64,000 nucleotides of DNA. Source: Paenibacillus amylolyticus (GTDB lineage: Bacteria; Bacillota; Bacilli; Paenibacillales; Paenibacillaceae). The first letter of the stretch is position 1; every line of letters begins with the position of its first letter. Of the stretch, positions 61,101 through 64,000 are shown piece by piece. Made by a program: the position numbers and the translations under genes. Where the stretch lies: contig NZ_BCNV01000001.1 of NCBI RefSeq assembly GCF_001570725.1, positions 2,356,001-2,420,000 on the forward strand, read 5' to 3'. The notes under the pieces were generated by a model. The model saw nothing but the letters and a program-made list of their open reading frames with translations. It searched no databases and had not been told where the DNA came from.

Positions 61101-64000
61101 CTGGATGGTGCAGCTGCCGGACAGTTCTATGTTCAGAACAATGAAGGCGTGGCCATGTTTCAGATGGGTAGCGTGCAGCGTGCTGAATTGATCATTGAAA
61201 AGTCAGCCGGCGGCGAAAATGAAGCTCCGCAAATTACTGTAGAGCTGGCGACACAACATTCACAAGCATTGATTCCATTTATGCTGAATGGGATTGTAAC
61301 CGATGACGGCGCGCCGAAAGGGACTCTGTCTTATCAATGGGAAGTGGTCAGCGCTCCGGAAGGCGGCAAGCTAACCTTTACTCATCCGAAAGCAAGCATT
61401 ACACAGGCTACGGGTACCAAAGCAGGTTCGTATACAGTTAAGCTTAGTGCAAGTGATGGACAACTGATTGGCTCCAGCCAAATCATCTTCGAGCTGGCTT
61501 CCCCGCCGGATAAACAGCCTCCGGCAATTGGCCAAGTGATTGCGGTTCAGGATGTTTCCAATAACAGTATTGTAGTATTGTCAGGGGAGGCCATTCCTGA
61601 CCCTGTGCATAGCGAGGCAGAAGAACCCCAGTTGAAGTACACTTGGGCCGTCAAGCAAAAGCCTGAAGGTTCAGCAGACATTTCCTTTGTGGATGGTGAC
61701 AAAGCAGCAGCCTATGCGCGTATAAGCACGGCGGGCACCTACACGTTTACCTTCAGTGCGGCAGACGGAGATAAGAAGGCCAGCAAGGATATAACGATAG
61801 AGATCAAGGAAGATACCGTTGACGTTTACCGGGCATTAAGCGTAGTGACCAAGAAGGATATTGAACCAGAACTTCCTAGACAAATCTATATTTTGTCAGA
61901 GGAAGGGTATCTAGAGCAGGAAATCACTTGGGATGCTATTGATCCAAGCAGCTATGCTAGTGTAGACCAATTTGAAGCCAGAGGAACGGTCAATGGAAGT
62001 GCTTTGGAGGTATGGGCTACCGTACATGTCGTGAATACCGAGCTGCAAAATGCGGCGCTGACAGCCAAGGCTTCCGCTAGTTTCTCTGGTGGCGACGGAT
62101 ATCCGGAAGCGATGAATAACGGCATCGAACCTAAAAGCTCGGCAGATTTCTCTCCGAACCGAGGTGCCCCCAACAGTGCTTGGCATAACTGGGGTAGAGA
62201 AGGAGATCCAGCATGGGTGACGTATGAATGGGACCAGCCATTCCTGGCCTCATCCATGGATGTATATGTATTTCAAGACAACGGCGGGAACTTCCGTCCG
62301 AAGGATATGCAGCTTATGCTTCGCGGCGAAGATGGGAAATGGTATACCCCGCGGGACATAAAGGGATTGGGCAATGAACTTAATAAATACAATACAACGA
62401 CCTTTGAGCCAGCCTATATTACAGGTGTTCGTATGGACATGAAGCCTTCCGTTAATGGCAGTGGTATTCTGGAATGGAAGGTATACGGCTATACCGGAGC
62501 GGTAGATAAGACAGAACTGATCAAGGTCTATAACTATGTAAATACATTAAATGCTTCAAACCTTGCAGATCCAGGTCTTGCGCCAATCGAAGTGGCGAAG
62601 ACAGAAGCATCTGCTGTGATCAAGAATATGAATGCCACAGACGAGGAAATTGCCCTGGCGCTCGAGAAGTTGCTGACGGATTTACGACTGCTGAGTCCGA
62701 ATGACGGCAATATGGCTTTCCTCGCGAATGCTTCTTCCAGCTACACCTCACCTTGGGAGAGTCTGGCGGCAGTGAATGATGGAAGGAAGGATAGCAACAA
62801 CATTTCGCATTGGGGAACCTGGGGTCATGAAGGCGCAGAGGAGTGGGTGCAATATGAATGGCCGCAGGGTACATCTATCCGGAGTTCGAATTTGGTGCTG
62901 TGGTCAGATGGCGGCGGAATCAAGCCGCCTACCCAAATTGTATATTCCTACATCCCGGCGGATAGCGCAACTGATGAATGGGTAACAGCGGGAACGATTA
63001 CGGAGGGAATCAAAGTGGTTGAACATACTCCAGCGGAATCCTCCAATCCGTACACGTTTGACTCGGTGCTGAATGTAAAGGCAGTGCGGGTTACCCTGAC
63101 CAAACAATCGCGAGCAGGCGATAACGGTGTAGGCCTATGGGAATGGGAAGTTCATCAGGCCATACCCAGTCCTGATCGTGAGGCTCCAGTAACACCGGCC
63201 GGTGTGGCACCGTCCATTCCTGATGGAGATGACGGCAAACTGATCGGTGTGACAACAGAAATGGAGTATAGGAAGGAAGGCGAAGAAGAATATATTGTAA
63301 TTGCAGGAATTGAGGTCACAGGTCTCACCGTCGGTAAATATTATGTCCGGTATATGAAGAACGGTTCGCTGAGCGCCAGCCTGGATAAAGAAGTCGTTAT
63401 TCCGGAAGGGCAGACTCAGGAGCAGGCTTCACCCGATGCGAGTGGGTGGGTGATCTCACACGCCAATTCGGATACCGGCTTAAAAGGCATAATTGAGGGC
63501 TTGGATGATACGATGGAATACCGGAAGCTGGGCGAAGAGGACTACACACCTGTTACAGGTTCAAGTATCAACGATATGGAGCCTGGCAGCTATCAGATCC
63601 GGTATGCAGCCACAGACAGCCTAAAGGCAAGTCCGCCGGTAACCGTGGACATTCGCAATGAAGCCAAGGCAGACAGAGAAGCACCAACAGCGGAAGGACT
63701 CGTCATTACACCGCCTACAGCGGCATGCGGGAATGATGGCAGAATTGAAAATGTGACTGTCGATATGGAGTACCGAAAAGCGGATCAAGGTGGTTACATG
63801 CCGGTTAGTGGAACCAGCATTGAAGGCCTTGAGGCCGGCAGCTACGAGCTTCGGTACGCCGGGACGGATATGAGCAATCCAAGTCCTGCTATCCTGATCG
63901 TTGTGCCTGACGGAACCAAGCAGGAGCAAAGTCCCCCGTCCAGTGCAGAGGTCAAGGCTGTAAATGTCAGTGAAGCCGGGGCCAAGGATGGTAAGATCAC
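58116..64000 (+). CDS. Giant secreted multidomain protein (DUF5695-like), 3' end outside the window
   Basis: The frame is open from ATG 58116 (ACAGGAGG 5 nt upstream) to the window end: at least 1961 residues. The order is: signal peptide (about 1-29); a large N-terminal part (about 35-1030) with a beta-sandwich region and then a helical region rich in Trp and Tyr (NTGEEGAYAAAKALR, GGEGWWNFQYTASL), resembling what I recall as DUF5695, a putative (alpha/alpha)6 glycosidase domain; two PKD/Ig-like modules (from about 1034 and 1134); a Big_4-like domain (about 1237-1305); two discoidin-like modules (from about 1313 and 1532); then 84-residue tandem repeats with MEYRK (from about 1690) continuing beyond the edge. 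It follows the arabinoside genes and is likely an extracellular polysaccharide-active or binding protein. Confidence 0.8.
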   Translation, partial: MTMISKKWKPLMIALLLAFSSLPLQVNALPEAATAAVKTGISNASLSAKVGDLGQIEELYINNNPTNKQGKPINFVLPNTTSPQNGTQHQWMGELIFSYRTGANGQFPDNRDGFVEVDTNKTLAAGGSTQVSTINPDNPYMNKTASANGKKVEVNFIGQNLNSTDQRVMKGFDVKSVFDMETDDGSMLWEITVKNKSNQYIEFGDIGLPMPWNNKYQTLSDTYDDRVTVHNFAGADSGYSYAIRTSGEGNFMLFTPVPESGARIEYVDYWMHEAGERRAADTFKNWTGDSGGWYPGLNVLYIHSKEIQKTGRGYFTDASSLVLGPDESKTYKFKFSAVRGGDNTPQESTQSPNNSSTSMEDREANLRSILYKSGMIDAVAVPGFQTAINMPVKLDLHYDDNIVDVQSIDIQNVAENDPFDEAHIPDIKPGKSRKEMVDNSRAGRGLSDGNPGYNESVEFVETKIVNGEQHHIYSLQFDSIGNNSVRIEYKLKDGNEWVDKFTQFEFNVLAELDAISDAHSEFMVQQTQDKNPESPTYGNYFDWYLTSGIDLNTSHWGDDWSHDNINFMTMKNYLAPSPDEIRSIETYLIDFMWERYMKNTQDSYIVANWLKDSGAYTDKDKPYTRTFSEIMEATGFFNMYRIQKAYPNLIEYRESPQFYLEKAYNIYYKRVSTGAIGFYGEQQIPHMIEALKEEGMQTESANLQKKFALDKGRNMTRATYPYGSEFEYDNTGEEGAYAAAKALRTYYPADALTGAAEKSMEMADWKTRAMRGIQPTWFHYSVPVFRGGEGWWNFQYTASLAGYIMDDWLRYENDGRSVEQKAIAQQRNYAAKISNFNAVNMGQISANSVGSTSWRYSMYKGGTGTKDVYDGGSRVMSNGWNDFSGESEEGLYGSLLSISSDIVTDPIFGLFGYGALVSDEGDSYNITPKDGFGKRINLIDEKIYLELESDKVESAQIQKDGKGFTLKLLNPSGKEHTSRILFDGVGMENGYYTMKLDGAAAGQFYVQNNEGVAMFQMGSVQRAELIIEKSAGGENEAPQITVELATQHSQALIPFMLNGIVTDDGAPKGTLSYQWEVVSAPEGGKLTFTHPKASITQATGTKAGSYTVKLSASDGQLIGSSQIIFELASPPDKQPPAIGQVIAVQDVSNNSIVVLSGEAIPDPVHSEAEEPQLKYTWAVKQKPEGSADISFVDGDKAAAYARISTAGTYTFTFSAADGDKKASKDITIEIKEDTVDVYRALSVVTKKDIEPELPRQIYILSEEGYLEQEITWDAIDPSSYASVDQFEARGTVNGSALEVWATVHVVNTELQNAALTAKASASFSGGDGYPEAMNNGIEPKSSADFSPNRGAPNSAWHNWGREGDPAWVTYEWDQPFLASSMDVYVFQDNGGNFRPKDMQLMLRGEDGKWYTPRDIKGLGNELNKYNTTTFEPAYITGVRMDMKPSVNGSGILEWKVYGYTGAVDKTELIKVYNYVNTLNASNLADPGLAPIEVAKTEASAVIKNMNATDEEIALALEKLLTDLRLLSPNDGNMAFLANASSSYTSPWESLAAVNDGRKDSNNISHWGTWGHEGAEEWVQYEWPQGTSIRSSNLVLWSDGGGIKPPTQIVYSYIPADSATDEWVTAGTITEGIKVVEHTPAESSNPYTFDSVLNVKAVRVTLTKQSRAGDNGVGLWEWEVHQAIPSPDREAPVTPAGVAPSIPDGDDGKLIGVTTEMEYRKEGEEEYIVIAGIEVTGLTVGKYYVRYMKNGSLSASLDKEVVIPEGQTQEQASPDASGWVISHANSDTGLKGIIEGLDDTMEYRKLGEEDYTPVTGSSINDMEPGSYQIRYAATDSLKASPPVTVDIRNEAKADREAPTAEGLVITPPTAACGNDGRIENVTVDMEYRKADQGGYMPVSGTSIEGLEAGSYELRYAGTDMSNPSPAILIVVPDGTKQEQSPPSSAEVKAVNVSEAGAKDGKI

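Overview
The window looks like chromosomal DNA of a Paenibacillus-type bacterium (Bacillota, Paenibacillaceae). The grounds are Gram-positive ribosome binding sites, S-layer homology domains, YesM/YesN-type two-component proteins, a UvrX-YolD SOS operon, a class III fructose-1,6-bisphosphatase, a Gly-Pro-rich protein of a family I know from spore formers, and many secreted multidomain carbohydrate-active enzymes. I saw no rRNA, tRNA, CRISPR array, intact transposase or phage module. Species assignment is inference. Positions 1-13.5 kb: the 3' part of an SLH surface protein; a DUF6440-GntR-ABC operon; an ABC-F gene with a structured leader and possible leader peptide; a divergent SDR/TetR pair; a GNAT-MerR operon behind a promoter with a 19-bp spacer typical of MerR control; a Gly/Pro-rich protein; two unannotated-scale small genes (45 and 49 codons); and a collagen-like surface protein. 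Positions 13.9-28.8 kb: stress and housekeeping functions (quinone-reductase-like MDR protein, BCCT osmolyte transporter, MarR plus nitroreductase with a paired operator, HAD phosphatase, AraC/MATE, sugar O-acetyltransferase, GlsB-type protein) and an OmpR-type two-component system whose kinase seems to start at CTG, followed by a lipoprotein. The stretch 26.4-28.8 kb is a graveyard: a GH3 fragment fused to a beheaded chitin-type LPMO, an SDR gene with two frameshifts, and an alpha/beta-hydrolase fragment. Positions 28.9-43.5 kb: a LexA-controlled uvrX-yolD-unknown operon; a chimeric RCC1 remnant; a 1267-residue GH32 fructanase; a solute-binding lipoprotein next to a YesM kinase and YesN regulator without permease genes; and a secreted GH16 glucanase with a good cre site. 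Positions 43.6-50 kb: MetX-like hydrolase/LysR pair with repeated LysR-type boxes, a methyltransferase, fbp, and a seven-repeat RCC1 protein. Positions 49.9-64 kb: an arabinoside-utilisation cluster. A GntR-LacI (AraR-like) repressor diverges from a sugar ABC transporter (binding lipoprotein and two permeases), a GH43 enzyme and a GH127 beta-L-arabinofuranosidase, followed by a giant secreted protein that runs off the window. The inferred flow is extracellular cleavage, uptake of arabinosides, then intracellular trimming. The least described item is a dispersed intergenic repeat: a GTCGCTATTTTAGCGAC-type hairpin with T-run, often flanked by GGGACAAG/CTTGTCCC inverted sequences, found in five good copies and several degenerate ones.
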